From NCBI RefSeq assembly GCF_026274175.1, contig NZ_JAPHNL010000332.1, positions 21,558 to 85,557 of the forward strand: a DNA stretch of 64,000 nt, written 5' to 3'. The stretch comes from Streptomyces beihaiensis (GTDB lineage: Bacteria > Actinomycetota > Actinomycetes > Streptomycetales > Streptomycetaceae). Both the position numbers and the translations under genes were made by a program. Positions 27,410 through 40,035 of the stretch are shown here, one piece after another; the first letter of the stretch is position 1; each line of letters begins with the position of its first letter. The notes beneath the pieces are model-generated. The model had not been told where the DNA came from and did not search any database. It saw nothing but the letters and a program-made list of their open reading frames with translations.

Positions 27410-28999
27410 ATGGCGGAGCTCACGATCCGGCCGGAGGAGATCCGGGACGCACTGGAGAACTTTGTCCAGGCGTACAAGCCGGACGCGGCCTCGCGCGAGG
27501 AGGTCGGTACGGTCACCCTTGCCGGCGACGGCATCGCGAAGGTCGAGGGTCTTCCCTCGGCCATGGCCAACGAACTTCTGAAGTTCGAGGACGGCACCCT
27601 CGGCCTCGCCCTCAACCTCGAGGAGCGCGAGATCGGTGCCATCGTCCTCGGTGAGTTCAGCGGCGTCGAGGAGGGCCAGCCGGTGCAGCGCACCGGTGAG
27701 GTGCTCTCCGTGGCGGTCGGCGAGGGCTACCTCGGCCGCGTCGTCGACCCGCTCGGCAACCCGATCGACGGCCTCGGCGAGATCGAGACCACCGGTCGCC
27801 GCGCCCTCGAACTGCAGGCCCCGGGCGTCATGGCCCGTAAGTCGGTGCACGAGCCGATGGAGACCGGCTACAAGGCCGTCGACGCGATGACCCCGGTCGG
27901 CCGCGGCCAGCGTCAGCTGATCATCGGCGACCGCCAGACCGGCAAGACCGCCCTGGCCGTCGACACGATCATCAACCAGCGCGAGAACTGGCGCTCGGGC
28001 GACGTGAACAAGCAGGTCCGCTGCGTCTACGTCGCCATCGGCCAGAAGGGCTCGACCATCGCCTCCGTGCGTGGCGCCCTGGAAGAGGCCGGCGCGCTCG
28101 AGTACACGACGATCGTCGCCGCCCCGGCGTCCGACCCGGCCGGCTTCAAGTACCTGGCGCCGTACACCGGCTCGGCCATCGGCCAGCAGTGGATGTACGA
28201 GGGCAAGCACGTCCTCATCATCTTCGACGACCTCTCGAAGCAGGCCGACGCCTACCGCGCCGTCTCCCTGCTCCTGCGCCGCCCGCCGGGCCGCGAGGCC
28301 TACCCGGGTGACGTCTTCTACCTGCACTCCCGTCTGCTCGAGCGCTGCGCGAAGCTCTCGGACGACCTGGGCGCCGGTTCGATGACGGGTCTGCCGATCG
28401 TCGAGACGAAGGCCAACGACGTCTCGGCGTTCATCCCGACCAACGTCATCTCCATCACCGACGGCCAGTGCTTCCTGGAGTCGGACCTGTTCAACGCCGG
28501 TCAGCGCCCCGCGCTGAACGTCGGTATCTCCGTCTCCCGAGTCGGTGGTTCCGCGCAGCACAAGGCGATGAAGCAGGTCTCCGGCCGTCTGCGCCTCGAC
28601 CTGGCCCAGTACCGGGAGCTGGAGGCGTTCGCCGCCTTCGGTTCCGACCTGGACGCCGCGTCGAAGTCCCAGCTGGAGCGCGGCCAGCGCCTGGTCGAGC
28701 TGCTCAAGCAGGCCCAGTACCAGCCGATGCCGACCGAGGACCAGGTCGTCTCCGTGTGGGCCGGTACCACCGGCAAGATGGACGACGTCCCGGTCAACGA
28801 CATCCGCCGCTTCGAGAAGGAGCTTCACGAGTACCTGCACCGCAAGGAGCAGGGCCTCATGACCTCCATCAAGGAGGGCGGCAAGATGTCGGACGACACC
28901 CTCACCGCTGTTGCCGACGCGATCGCCGACTTCAAGAAGCAGTTCGAGACCTCGGACGGCAAGCTTCTCGGCGAGGACGCCCCGGCCGCGGCCAAGTGA
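27410..28999 (+). CDS. atpA: F0F1 ATP synthase subunit alpha
   Basis: 529 residues. It is the non-catalytic nucleotide-binding subunit of the F1 hexamer. A beta-barrel N-domain (about 25-95) precedes the RecA-like domain with Walker A GDRQTGKT at about 173-180 and Walker [10 protein letters not shown]. The arginine-finger region is [12 protein letters not shown], and a helical C-domain follows. It has AAGGAG upstream of the ATG and lies 21 bases before atpG. Confidence 0.98.
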   Translation: MAELTIRPEEIRDALENFVQAYKPDAASREEVGTVTLAGDGIAKVEGLPSAMANELLKFEDGTLGLALNLEEREIGAIVLGEFSGVEEGQPVQRTGEVLSVAVGEGYLGRVVDPLGNPIDGLGEIETTGRRALELQAPGVMARKSVHEPMETGYKAVDAMTPVGRGQRQLIIGDRQTGKTALAVDTIINQRENWRSGDVNKQVRCVYVAIGQKGSTIASVRGALEEAGALEYTTIVAAPASDPAGFKYLAPYTGSAIGQQWMYEGKHVLIIFDDLSKQADAYRAVSLLLRRPPGREAYPGDVFYLHSRLLERCAKLSDDLGAGSMTGLPIVETKANDVSAFIPTNVISITDGQCFLESDLFNAGQRPALNVGISVSRVGGSAQHKAMKQVSGRLRLDLAQYRELEAFAAFGSDLDAASKSQLERGQRLVELLKQAQYQPMPTEDQVVSVWAGTTGKMDDVPVNDIRRFEKELHEYLHRKEQGLMTSIKEGGKMSDDTLTAVADAIADFKKQFETSDGKLLGEDAPAAAK

Positions 29000-29020
29000 C
29001 GTAAGGAAGGGACCTGACTC

Positions 29021-31371
<2,351 letters not shown>

Positions 31372-31385
31372 GCCCCGTGCTCGTA

Positions 31386-31416
31386 GGGAGGACCGGGGGT
31401 ATGTCCCGGTCCTCCC
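31386..31416 (+). promoter_or_regulatory. perfect stem-loop between atpD and atpC
   Basis: GGGAGGACCGGG (31386-31397) and CCCGGTCCTCCC (31405-31416) form a flawless 12-bp stem with a 7-base loop, 15 bases after the atpD stop. It is followed by CGTCACG rather than a T-tract. It could act as a partial terminator or an RNase barrier that sets the epsilon-to-beta ratio. A TAGACT hexamer at 31428-31433 could serve a separate atpC promoter. Confidence 0.65.
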
Positions 31417-31487
31417 GTCACGCCCACTAGACTTTGAACCGACACCCGGCAGCGAGTGCCGTCGGGTGGTGACCCGAGGAGCCCACC

Positions 31488-31862
31488 TTGGCTGCTGAGC
31501 TGCACGTCGAGCTCGTCGCCGCGGACCGCAGCGTCTGGTCCGGCGAGGCCACCCTGGTCGTCGCGCGCACCATGTCCGGCGACATTGGCGTCATGCCCAA
31601 CCACCAGCCTGTGCTCGGTGTGCTGGAGTCGGGCCCCGTGACGATCCGTACGAGCGACGGTGGCACGGTCATCGCGGCCGTCCACGGCGGTTTCATGTCG
31701 TTCGCGGACAACAAGATGTCGTTGCTGGCCGAGACCGCGGAGCTGGCGGACGAGATCGACGTCCAGCGCGAGGAGCGTGACCTGGAGCGTGCGAAGGCGG
31801 CGGGTGACGCTTCCGCCGAGCGTCGCGCGTCCGTGCGACTGCGCGCGGCGGCGGCTCGCTGA
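31488..31862 (+). CDS. atpC: F0F1 ATP synthase subunit epsilon
   Basis: 124 residues from TTG 31488; GAGGAG is six bases upstream. The N-terminal beta sandwich is clear (LHVELVAADRSVWSGEATLVVARTMSGDIGVMPNHQPVLGVL, GGFMSFADNKMSLLAETAEL). The C-terminal helical hairpin EERDLERAKAAGDASAERRASVRLRAA can inhibit ATP hydrolysis. It is set off from atpD by a strong hairpin, and the weak TTG start fits the need for one copy per enzyme. Confidence 0.95.
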   Translation: MAAELHVELVAADRSVWSGEATLVVARTMSGDIGVMPNHQPVLGVLESGPVTIRTSDGGTVIAAVHGGFMSFADNKMSLLAETAELADEIDVQREERDLERAKAAGDASAERRASVRLRAAAAR

Positions 31863-32019
31863 CACCAGCGGCTCCGCAGGCTTACCTCAGCCGCGGCTCG
31901 GACCGGAGACGACCTCCGGACCGGGCCGCGGCTGCGGCGATCTACAACTGTTTTGCTGTTCCGTTATCAGACGGCCCGGCCAGGTGGCAGGCTCGTCAGT
32001 CGAGAAGCGAGGAGGGTCG

Positions 32020-32481
32020 GTGCAGATGGTCCTCGTTCTTGTGCTGTGCGTAGCCGCGGTCGTCGTACTCGTATTGCTGGGGCTCTTCGGCTTCGGGCTG
32101 CGGCGCCGCCTGATCCAGCGCTCCGGCGGCACCTTCGACTGCTCCCTGCGCTGGGGTGCCCCGGGCCCCGGCGACCCGGACGCCTCCGGCAAGGGCTGGG
32201 GGTACGGAGTGGCCCGCTACAACGGTGACCGCGTGGAGTGGTTCCGCGTCTTCTCCTACTCGCCCCGCCCCCGTCGCATCCTCGAACGCGCGGCGATCCA
32301 GGTGACGGGCCGCCGCGCCCCGGACGGCGAGGAGGAGCTGGCGCTGCTGTCCGACGCGATCGTCCTGTCCTGTGTCCACCGCGACACCCGACTGGAACTG
32401 GCGATGAGCGAGGACGCGCTGACCGGCTTCCTGGCGTGGCTGGAGGCGGCTCCGCCGGGCCAGCGGGTGAACGTGGCGTAA
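32020..32481 (+). CDS. DUF2550 family membrane protein
   Basis: 153 residues from GTG 32020, with GCGAGGAGG just upstream. One N-terminal transmembrane helix (about 4-26, VLVLCVAAVVVLVLLGLFGFGL) is followed by a cytoplasmic domain with RRRLIQRSGGTFDCSLRW, GWGYGVARYNGDRVEWFRVFSYSPRPRR and a C-terminal LELAMSEDALTGFLAWLEA. This family is conserved after atpC in actinobacteria. Its function is unknown; the domain looks PH-like in its short beta strands. It may share regulation with the atp operon 157 bp upstream. Confidence 0.88.
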   Translation: MQMVLVLVLCVAAVVVLVLLGLFGFGLRRRLIQRSGGTFDCSLRWGAPGPGDPDASGKGWGYGVARYNGDRVEWFRVFSYSPRPRRILERAAIQVTGRRAPDGEEELALLSDAIVLSCVHRDTRLELAMSEDALTGFLAWLEAAPPGQRVNVA

Positions 32482-32575
32482 CGACGCGAGCCTCGCCGAC
32501 GAGTCAAGGAAGAAGCCGGGCGAACGGGGGACGTACCCGTTCACCCGGCTTCCGTGCGCGGGGGCTCGCAGAGCC

Positions 32576-34435
<1,860 letters not shown>

Positions 34436-34538
34436 CTGCTGCTCCTCGGGTGGTCCTGGGTCCGTGACGGGGGAGAGGTGGAACCCTGCGACGCCCGTGA
34501 GCACGTGGTGCGTGGGGTGTGCTCACCGCAGTGCGGCG

Positions 34539-34580
34539 AGAATAGAAAGGTCTGGACCAACGGTCAAGGTCTAAACCAAT
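34539..34580 (-). promoter_or_regulatory. chitinase promoter with two 12-bp direct repeats (dre-like sites)
   Basis: On the minus strand -35 TTGACC (34562-34567) and -10 TATTCT (34539-34544) are exactly 17 bp apart. TTGGTCCAGACCTT (about 34547-34562) and TTGGTTTAGACCTT (about 34565-34580) flank and overlap the -35 box with 19 bp between centres. These match the direct repeats known at Streptomyces chitinase promoters and the GGTCTAGACC core of DasR sites. Repression lifted by chitin or glucosamine signals is therefore likely. Confidence 0.85.
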
Positions 34581-34613
34581 TGCGGGTTTCGGCCAAGTTA
34601 CCGAACGCCCCGG

Positions 34614-35300
34614 TCAGAGCCCCAACTCCCGCGCCAGAACAGCCGCTTGAACCCGGCTGCGCAGCTCCAGCTTGCCCAGGAGGCGGCTCACATGGGTCTT
34701 CACGGTGGCCTCCGCCATGTCGAGGCGCGCCGCGACCTGGGCGTTGGACAGCCCCTCGCCAAGACATCCCAGGACCTCGCGCTCGCGCCGCGTCAGCGTC
34801 GCCAACTGCGGGGGTGCGGTGGGCGGTTCGGGACGGGCGGGGCCCGCCGCGAACTCGGCGATCAGGCGGCGGGTCACGGCGGGCGCGATCAGCCCCTCGC
34901 CGCGCGCGACCGTCCGTACGCCATCGAGCAGGTCCTTAGCGTCGGCGTTCTTGAGCAGGAATCCGGCCGCGCCCGCGCGCAGCGCCCCGAAGACATACGC
35001 GTCGAGGTCGAAGGTGGTCAGCACCAGCACGTCCGCAAGCCCCTCCCCGACCACCGCGCGCGTGGCCGCGACACCGTCGAGCCGCGGCATCTGTACGTCC
35101 ATGAGGACCAGGTCGGGCCGCAGCTCGCGGGCGAGGGCGACGGCCCGCTCACCGTCCTCGGCCTCGCCGACGACCTCGATGTCGGGCGCGCTGTTCAGGA
35201 TGAGCACCAGTCCGGCGCGTACGGCGGACTGGTCCTCGGCGACGAGCACGCGGGTCGGGCGGGGCACGCCGGTCGCGCCGGTCGTGTTCGCACGGCTCAT
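34614..35300 (-). CDS. NarL/LuxR-family response regulator
   Basis: 228 residues. A receiver domain lies at about 17-132 (VLVAEDQSAVRAGL, phospho-Asp in LVLMDVQMPRLDG, VLTTFD, FLLKNADAKDLLDG). A LuxR helix-turn-helix follows at about 165-225 (LTRREREVLGCLGEGLSNAQVAARLDMAEATVKTHVSRLLGKL). It is the DNA-binding partner of the histidine kinase whose stop overlaps this start by four bases. Targets are unknown; the chitinase immediately downstream of it is read in the same direction but from its own promoter. Confidence 0.95.
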   Translation of the reverse strand: MSRANTTGATGVPRPTRVLVAEDQSAVRAGLVLILNSAPDIEVVGEAEDGERAVALARELRPDLVLMDVQMPRLDGVAATRAVVGEGLADVLVLTTFDLDAYVFGALRAGAAGFLLKNADAKDLLDGVRTVARGEGLIAPAVTRRLIAEFAAGPARPEPPTAPPQLATLTRREREVLGCLGEGLSNAQVAARLDMAEATVKTHVSRLLGKLELRSRVQAAVLARELGL

Positions 35301-36490
35301 GCGGCCTCTCCTTGCGGGGCGGGCGGTTCGAGCGGCAGCGTCGCCCGGACCTGCCAGGCCGGGCCGTCGGCGGGCCCCGCCTCGAAGGTCCCGCCGAGCA
35401 ACGCCGTGCGCTCGCGCATGCCGACGAGCCCGGCCCCGGAGCCCGGCGCGCGCGGCTGCCCGTCACGGTCGTCGTCGTACGGGCTGGTGACCCGCACGTC
35501 GACCCGCTCGTCCGACCGCACGACCACAACCGCGACGCGGCCCGGCCCGGCGTGCTTGAGGGCGTTGGTCAGGGACTCCTGGACGATCCGGTAGGCGGCG
35601 AGCCCGACCGGCGCGGGCAGCCCGCCCAGCGTTCCGGTCACCGTCAGGGTGACGTCCAGACCGGTGCCGCGGGACTTCTCGACGAGGGCGGCCAGGCCGT
35701 CCAGGGTGGGCACGACAGCGGGCTCGGCCGGGTCGCTGGTCGAGCCCGCGTCGCGCAGGATGCCGATCAGGCGGCGCATCTCGGCCAGGCCGTCCACGCT
35801 GTTCTCGCGGATGGTCTCCAGGGCGCCGCGCGTGGTGGCCGGGTCGTCGATGGAGAGCGCGGCCGTCGAGTGGATCGCGATCGCCGAGAGGTGGTTGGCC
35901 ACCATGTCGTGCAGCTCACGGGCCATCCGCGCGCGCTCCGCCGTCACCGCCTGCACCCGGTCCACCTCGGCGAGCAGGGCGGTCTGCTCGGCACGCAGCC
36001 GCTCCGCCGTGGCGGTGTCGCGGTGCCCGCGCACCAGCACGCCGGTCACCGCGGGCCCGAAGGCGACGAGCCCGACGGCGGCGCCGATCAGCAGCGCCTC
36101 GGGCCGCCGCAGCCAGGCCAGCGAACCGACGGTCGCGCCGACCGTGACCAGGCCGGTGACCAGGGGGAGGCGGCGGGCCAGGGCGCGTGATCCGTACAGC
36201 GCGCCCGCGTACATGAGGTCGGTGAACATCAGCAGCGTCGCCAGGCTGCCCTGGGTGAACTGGTCGGCGGCGAGGACCAGGGTGCCCGCGAGCGCCGAGA
36301 ACCCCGGGCGGGTGCGGCGCGACAGCTCCAGGGCGGACATGGCGACGAGGGGGAGCAGCACCCAGGCGCCGCCCAGCGGCCGCCCTGTGTTCAGGGCGAG
36401 CCCGAGCCCCCACAGCGCGAGCCCACCCAGCAGCCCGCCGACGGCGATACGGGCGTCGTCGCGGTGCGGTCGGGGCAGCGGGACGTGCAT
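35297..36490 (-). CDS. NarL-type sensor histidine kinase
   Basis: 397 residues from ATG 36490. The N-terminal part carries five to six transmembrane segments (about 15-155) with no large extracellular domain, so it probably senses membrane or intramembrane signals. The HisKA_3 dimerisation helix has the phospho-acceptor His in RMARELHDMVANHLSAIAIHS. The HATPase domain is seen in VQESLTNALKHAG (N box) and GSGAGLVGMRERTALLGG (G boxes). It phosphorylates the coupled response regulator (ATGA-type overlap). The divergent membrane gene at 36654 shares the promoter region. Confidence 0.93.
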   Translation of the reverse strand: MHVPLPRPHRDDARIAVGGLLGGLALWGLGLALNTGRPLGGAWVLLPLVAMSALELSRRTRPGFSALAGTLVLAADQFTQGSLATLLMFTDLMYAGALYGSRALARRLPLVTGLVTVGATVGSLAWLRRPEALLIGAAVGLVAFGPAVTGVLVRGHRDTATAERLRAEQTALLAEVDRVQAVTAERARMARELHDMVANHLSAIAIHSTAALSIDDPATTRGALETIRENSVDGLAEMRRLIGILRDAGSTSDPAEPAVVPTLDGLAALVEKSRGTGLDVTLTVTGTLGGLPAPVGLAAYRIVQESLTNALKHAGPGRVAVVVVRSDERVDVRVTSPYDDDRDGQPRAPGSGAGLVGMRERTALLGGTFEAGPADGPAWQVRATLPLEPPAPQGEAA

Positions 36491-36653
36491 GGCTCCATCC
36501 AACACGCACGGGGCGGGGGCGGCATGGTGCGGCGGGAGGAGAGCGGGCCGGACGCCGGTACATCGAAGGACGCAGTCGCACTTCGTCACCGGCGACGACG
36601 AACGCGGGCCGCTCGGCGACCAGCCTGGAAGGGAGAACAGAGAGGAGCCCACC

Positions 36654-37211
36654 GTGATCGTCACGCTGATCGTCGTCTGCGAGGTCGGCTTCTGGGTGCT
36701 GCTGGCCGCCGGTCTCGCGCTGCGCTACTGGGCGAAGCTGCCGCGCGCGAGCGTCGCCGTGCTGCTGTGCGAGCCGCTCCTGGAGGTCGTGCTGTTCCTG
36801 GTGACGGCCGTCGACCTGAAGAACGGCGCCGAGCCCGACTGGAAGCACGGGCTGGCCGCCGTCTACATCGGCTGTTCGATCGCGCTCGGCCACTCCACGA
36901 TCAAGTGGTTCGACGTCCGCGTGGCCCACCGCTTCGCGGGCGGCCCGCCGCCCTCGACACCGAAGTACGGGGCCGCCCGCGCGCTCCACGAGTGGAAGGT
37001 CGCCGCCCGCTGGGTGCTCGCCTCGCTGATCGCGATCGGTCTGCTGCAGGGCGCTGTCTGGTACGTGGGCGGGGGCGGGGACACCGGATCGCTCGTGCGG
37101 TGGCAGCAGCGGATGCTGTTCCTGATCGCGATCAACGTGGTCATCGCGCTGAGCTACACCCTGTTCCCGAAGAGGCCCCCTGCGGTGACCAGGGACTCCC
37201 GTGGCTCCTAG
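36654..37211 (+). CDS. conserved membrane protein, function unknown
   Basis: 185 residues from GTG 36654, preceded by GAGGAG. Four transmembrane segments are apparent (about 2-24, 32-53, 66-84, 121-143) with a final one near 153-172. Positive residues on the loops (RVAHRF, KVAARW) and a conserved-looking LGHSTIKWFD follow the third segment. No enzyme motif is visible. It is divergent from the histidine kinase and might be its signal partner. Its stop overlaps the stop of the adenosyltransferase gene on the other strand (CTAG, 37208-37211), leaving no room for a terminator. Confidence 0.8.
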   Translation: MIVTLIVVCEVGFWVLLAAGLALRYWAKLPRASVAVLLCEPLLEVVLFLVTAVDLKNGAEPDWKHGLAAVYIGCSIALGHSTIKWFDVRVAHRFAGGPPPSTPKYGAARALHEWKVAARWVLASLIAIGLLQGAVWYVGGGGDTGSLVRWQQRMLFLIAINVVIALSYTLFPKRPPAVTRDSRGS

Positions 37212-37780
37212 CGCTCGCCGCCCGGCACCCACAGCACGTCGCCGACCTCCTTGTTGGCCGTGCGGGCCAGGATGAACAGAAGGTCGGAGAGGCGGTTGAG
37301 GTACGTCGCGGTGAGCGGGTTCATCGTCTCGCCGTGCGCTTCGAGCGCCGCCCACGTGGAGCGCTCGGCGCGCCGCACCACGGTGCATGCCTGGTGGAGG
37401 AGGGCGGCGCCCGGGGTGCCGCCCGGCAGGATGAACGAGCGCAGCTTCTCAAGGTCCGCGTTGAACCGGTCGCAGTCCGCCTCCAGCTTGTCGATGTAGA
37501 ACTGCTCGACGCGCAGCGGCGGGAACTCGGGCTCGGCGACGACCGGCGTCGACAGATCGGCGCCCACGTCGAACAGATCGTTCTGCACACGCGTCAGGAC
37601 CTTCACGACCTCCTCGTCGAGTCCGCCGAGCGCGACGGCCGTGCCGATGACGGCGTTGGCCTCGTTGGCGTCCGCGTACGCCGCGATCCGCAGATCGGTC
37701 TTGGCGGTGCGGCTCATGTCGCCGAGGGCGGTGGTGCCCTTGTCTCCGGTACGGGTGTAGATGCGCGTCAGGTTGACCAT
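37208..37780 (-). CDS. cob(I)alamin adenosyltransferase, PduO type
   Basis: 190 residues from ATG 37780. It transfers adenosyl from ATP to cob(I)alamin, making coenzyme B12. The signatures IYTRTGDKGTTALGD at the N-terminus (ATP loop), AYADANEANAVIGTA, FVLPGGTPGAA-like SFILPGGTPGAALLHQACTVVRRAER and YLNRLSDLLFILAR are all present, with the Arg/Asp/Asn set intact. The product is the cofactor of methylmalonyl-CoA mutase, whose accessory proteins (epimerase, MeaB) are encoded near 57-59 kb. It converges on and overlaps the membrane gene at its stop. Confidence 0.95.
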   Translation of the reverse strand: MVNLTRIYTRTGDKGTTALGDMSRTAKTDLRIAAYADANEANAVIGTAVALGGLDEEVVKVLTRVQNDLFDVGADLSTPVVAEPEFPPLRVEQFYIDKLEADCDRFNADLEKLRSFILPGGTPGAALLHQACTVVRRAERSTWAALEAHGETMNPLTATYLNRLSDLLFILARTANKEVGDVLWVPGGER

Positions 37781-37861
37781 GCCGTCAGAGTAGTTACTCC
37801 CGCCCGTCACCCACCGCCACCCTTGCACGAAGCCCTTCGGACCGCCCCCGTGCCGCGGCCG

Positions 37862-38305
37862 GCGGAAGACACGTGTGCCGATGCTCACGGCCGGCCCCAC
37901 GACATCGGCGAGTCGGCCGCCCGGGCGGTGCTGCGCGAGTTCCGCGGCGAGGCCGAGTCGGTCTCGGCGCGCGTCGGCCTGATGCGGGGCTACGACCGCT
38001 TTCTCCGGGTCATCCGGGACGCGCCCGCGCTCCGCTCCCGCCTGTGGGGCTTCCAGACGGAGGTCCAGGAGAGGCTGGAGACGACGCTGCGCGAGGAGAC
38101 CGGCGCCGACGACGGCGACCCGCTGCCGACCCTGATGGCCGCTCAGATCAACTGGGTCCATCACACCGTGATGGACGTCATCAACCAGGAGACGGGCAAG
38201 GGCCGCGACCCCGCCGAGGTCTCCCGGGAAGTCCTCGTCCTCATCGACGACATCGAGGAACTCTTGAGCGAAAAGGTACTCAACTACGCCGTACGTGACG
38301 CCTGA
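37862..38305 (+). pseudogene. C-terminal remnant of a TetR-family regulator
   Basis: The frame encodes only a TetR-like ligand-binding C-domain: FRGEAESVSARVGLMRGYDRFLRVIRDAPALRSRLWGFQTEVQERLETTLREETGADDGDPLPTLMAAQINWVH in abbreviated form, ending LLSEKVLNYAVRDA. The N-terminal helix-turn-helix is absent. Upstream in frame the sequence turns into the antisense of the adenosyltransferase promoter region. The only in-frame start is GTG 37928, inside the domain and without a ribosome-binding site. Normal TetR proteins are about 190-230 residues. A deletion has probably removed the DNA-binding part; a short dimerising peptide (about 125 residues) remains conceivable. Confidence 0.7.
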
Positions 38306-38462
38306 TGAGCCCCTTGTGGGCCGTCTTGGTGTGATGTCCGTCATTCGAGACGTGACGCGCATCTCTTACCGGTCACACGCCCCCGCCCGAGCGCTAAGGT
38401 CCGGACAAGAGCAACGTAAACAGTGGTCAAGTCGTATGCGTCAGGCGTAAGGGGAGTCGCAC

Positions 38463-39314
38463 GTGGCAGGGAAGCTCGCCGTCATCGGGGCCGGTCTCAT
38501 GGGATCCGGCATCGCTCAGGTCTCCGCCCAGGCGGGCTGGGACGTCGTCCTGCGCGACGTCACCGACGAGGCCCTGGCGCGCGGCACCGACGGCATCAAG
38601 GCGTCGTACGACAAGTTCGTCGGCAAGGGCAAGCTGGACGCCGCCGACGCCGAGGCGGCGCTCGGCCGGATCACCGCGACCACCGACCTGGACGCCGCCG
38701 CCGACGCCGACCTCGTCGTCGAGGCCGTCTTCGAGAAGCTGGAGGTCAAGCACGAGATCTTCCGCGCGCTCGACAAGATCGTGCGGGACGACACCGTGCT
38801 CGCCTCCAACACCTCGGCCATCCCGATCACCAAGATCGCGGCGGCCACGGCGCGCCCCGAGCGGGTCGTCGGCACGCACTTCTTCTCGCCGGTGCCGATG
38901 ATGCGGCTGTGCGAGCTGGTGCGCGGCTACAAGACGAGCGACGAAACCCTCGCCACCGCACGGGAGTTCGCCGAGTCCGTCGGCAAGACCTGCATCGTCG
39001 TCAACCGTGACGTCGCCGGTTTCGTCACCACCCGGCTGATCTCCGCCCTCGTCGTGGAGGCCGCCAAGCTGTACGAGTCGGGCGTCGCCACCGCCGAGGA
39101 CATCGACATCGCCTGCAAGCTCGGCTTCGGGCACGCCATGGGCCCGCTGGCCACCGCCGACCTCACCGGCGTCGACATCCTGCTGCACGCGACCGAGAAC
39201 ATCTACACCGAGTCCCAGGACGAGAAGTTCGCCCCGCCGGAGCTGATGCGCCGCATGGTGGACGCGGGTGACATCGGCCGCAAGAGCGGGCAGGGGTTCT
39301 ACCGGCACGACTGA
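38463..39314 (+). CDS. 3-hydroxybutyryl-CoA dehydrogenase
   Basis: 283 residues from GTG 38463, with GGGGAG upstream. The Rossmann NAD loop is VIGAGLMGSGIAQVSAQAGW. The catalytic His is in VVGTHFFSPVPMMRLCELV, with Glu from the following helix, and the C-terminal dimer domain has NRDVAGFVTTRLI and GFGHAMGPLATADLTGVD. It oxidises or reduces the 3-hydroxyacyl-CoA in butyrate/PHB-type or ethylmalonyl-CoA metabolism. A thiolase that could supply acetoacetyl-CoA is at 57301. Confidence 0.95.
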   Translation: MAGKLAVIGAGLMGSGIAQVSAQAGWDVVLRDVTDEALARGTDGIKASYDKFVGKGKLDAADAEAALGRITATTDLDAAADADLVVEAVFEKLEVKHEIFRALDKIVRDDTVLASNTSAIPITKIAAATARPERVVGTHFFSPVPMMRLCELVRGYKTSDETLATAREFAESVGKTCIVVNRDVAGFVTTRLISALVVEAAKLYESGVATAEDIDIACKLGFGHAMGPLATADLTGVDILLHATENIYTESQDEKFAPPELMRRMVDAGDIGRKSGQGFYRHD

Positions 39315-39444
39315 ACGGAGTATCACCCCCAGGGGTGAATTCGGTATCGGTTCGCTTACAGACGGCAACTTCTGGCCCCTCAAGCCAGTCAGTTGCAGTG
39401 ACATACCCAGATCACATGGAAACCTCTCGTTTCGGGGAGCGCAT

Positions 39445-39768
39445 ATGTACATCAGGGGCGACCACGCCGAGCTGGTCGTCGGGGGCCGCCTCGACGTCCG
39501 CAGCGCGGCGGACGCCCGTACGGTCCTGCACACCGCCGTCGACGACGGCCGGGGCGACCTGGTCCTCGACCTGTCGGGGCTCGACTCCTGGGACGCGACC
39601 GGGCTCGGCGTCATCATGGGCGCCCACCGGCGCGCCGGCCGCTGCGGCAGGCGGCTCGTCCTGCGGGACGTGCCGCCCCAGATGCAGCGGCTCCTGGTGG
39701 CCACGCGGCTGCACCGGATCCTCGCCATCGAAGGCGGCATCGGCCTGGAGTCGCTGCCGCGCGTGTGA
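39445..39768 (+). CDS. STAS-domain protein (anti-sigma factor antagonist-like)
   Basis: 107 residues from ATG 39445; GGGGAG is upstream. The STAS fold covers the whole protein: HAELVVGGRLDVRSAADARTVLHTAV, LVLDLSGLDSWDATGLGVIMGAHRRAG, RLVLRDVPPQMQRLLVATRLHRILAIE. In SpoIIAA-type antagonists the loop is D-S-S-G with a phosphorylated Ser; here it is D-A-T-G. Ser is therefore replaced by Ala, and only the adjacent Thr could be phosphorylated. It may bind a kinase anti-sigma factor encoded elsewhere. It precedes the STAND-type ATPase gene by 267 bp on the same strand. Confidence 0.88.
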   Translation: MYIRGDHAELVVGGRLDVRSAADARTVLHTAVDDGRGDLVLDLSGLDSWDATGLGVIMGAHRRAGRCGRRLVLRDVPPQMQRLLVATRLHRILAIEGGIGLESLPRV

Positions 39769-40035
39769 CGGGCGCGCGCCGCCCGGCCGGGACGAATCGT
39801 TCGTTCCGGGCAGCGGGCGAACAATCCTCACGAGACCGTGACGTCTCGGGCGGGCCGGTACCCCGGCCGTGCGGAGATACTGGGCCAGCGTCTAGGGTTC
39901 GGTCGCCCGCGATGAAGACGAAACGAAGAAGACGAAGAACGAGACCCGCGCGCGGGCACCGGACCAGAAGCGACAGCGAAGTGTGCACAGGCCGGGAGGG
40001 GCAAGCGGCGCACCACGCTTTTGGGGGCTTTCACC

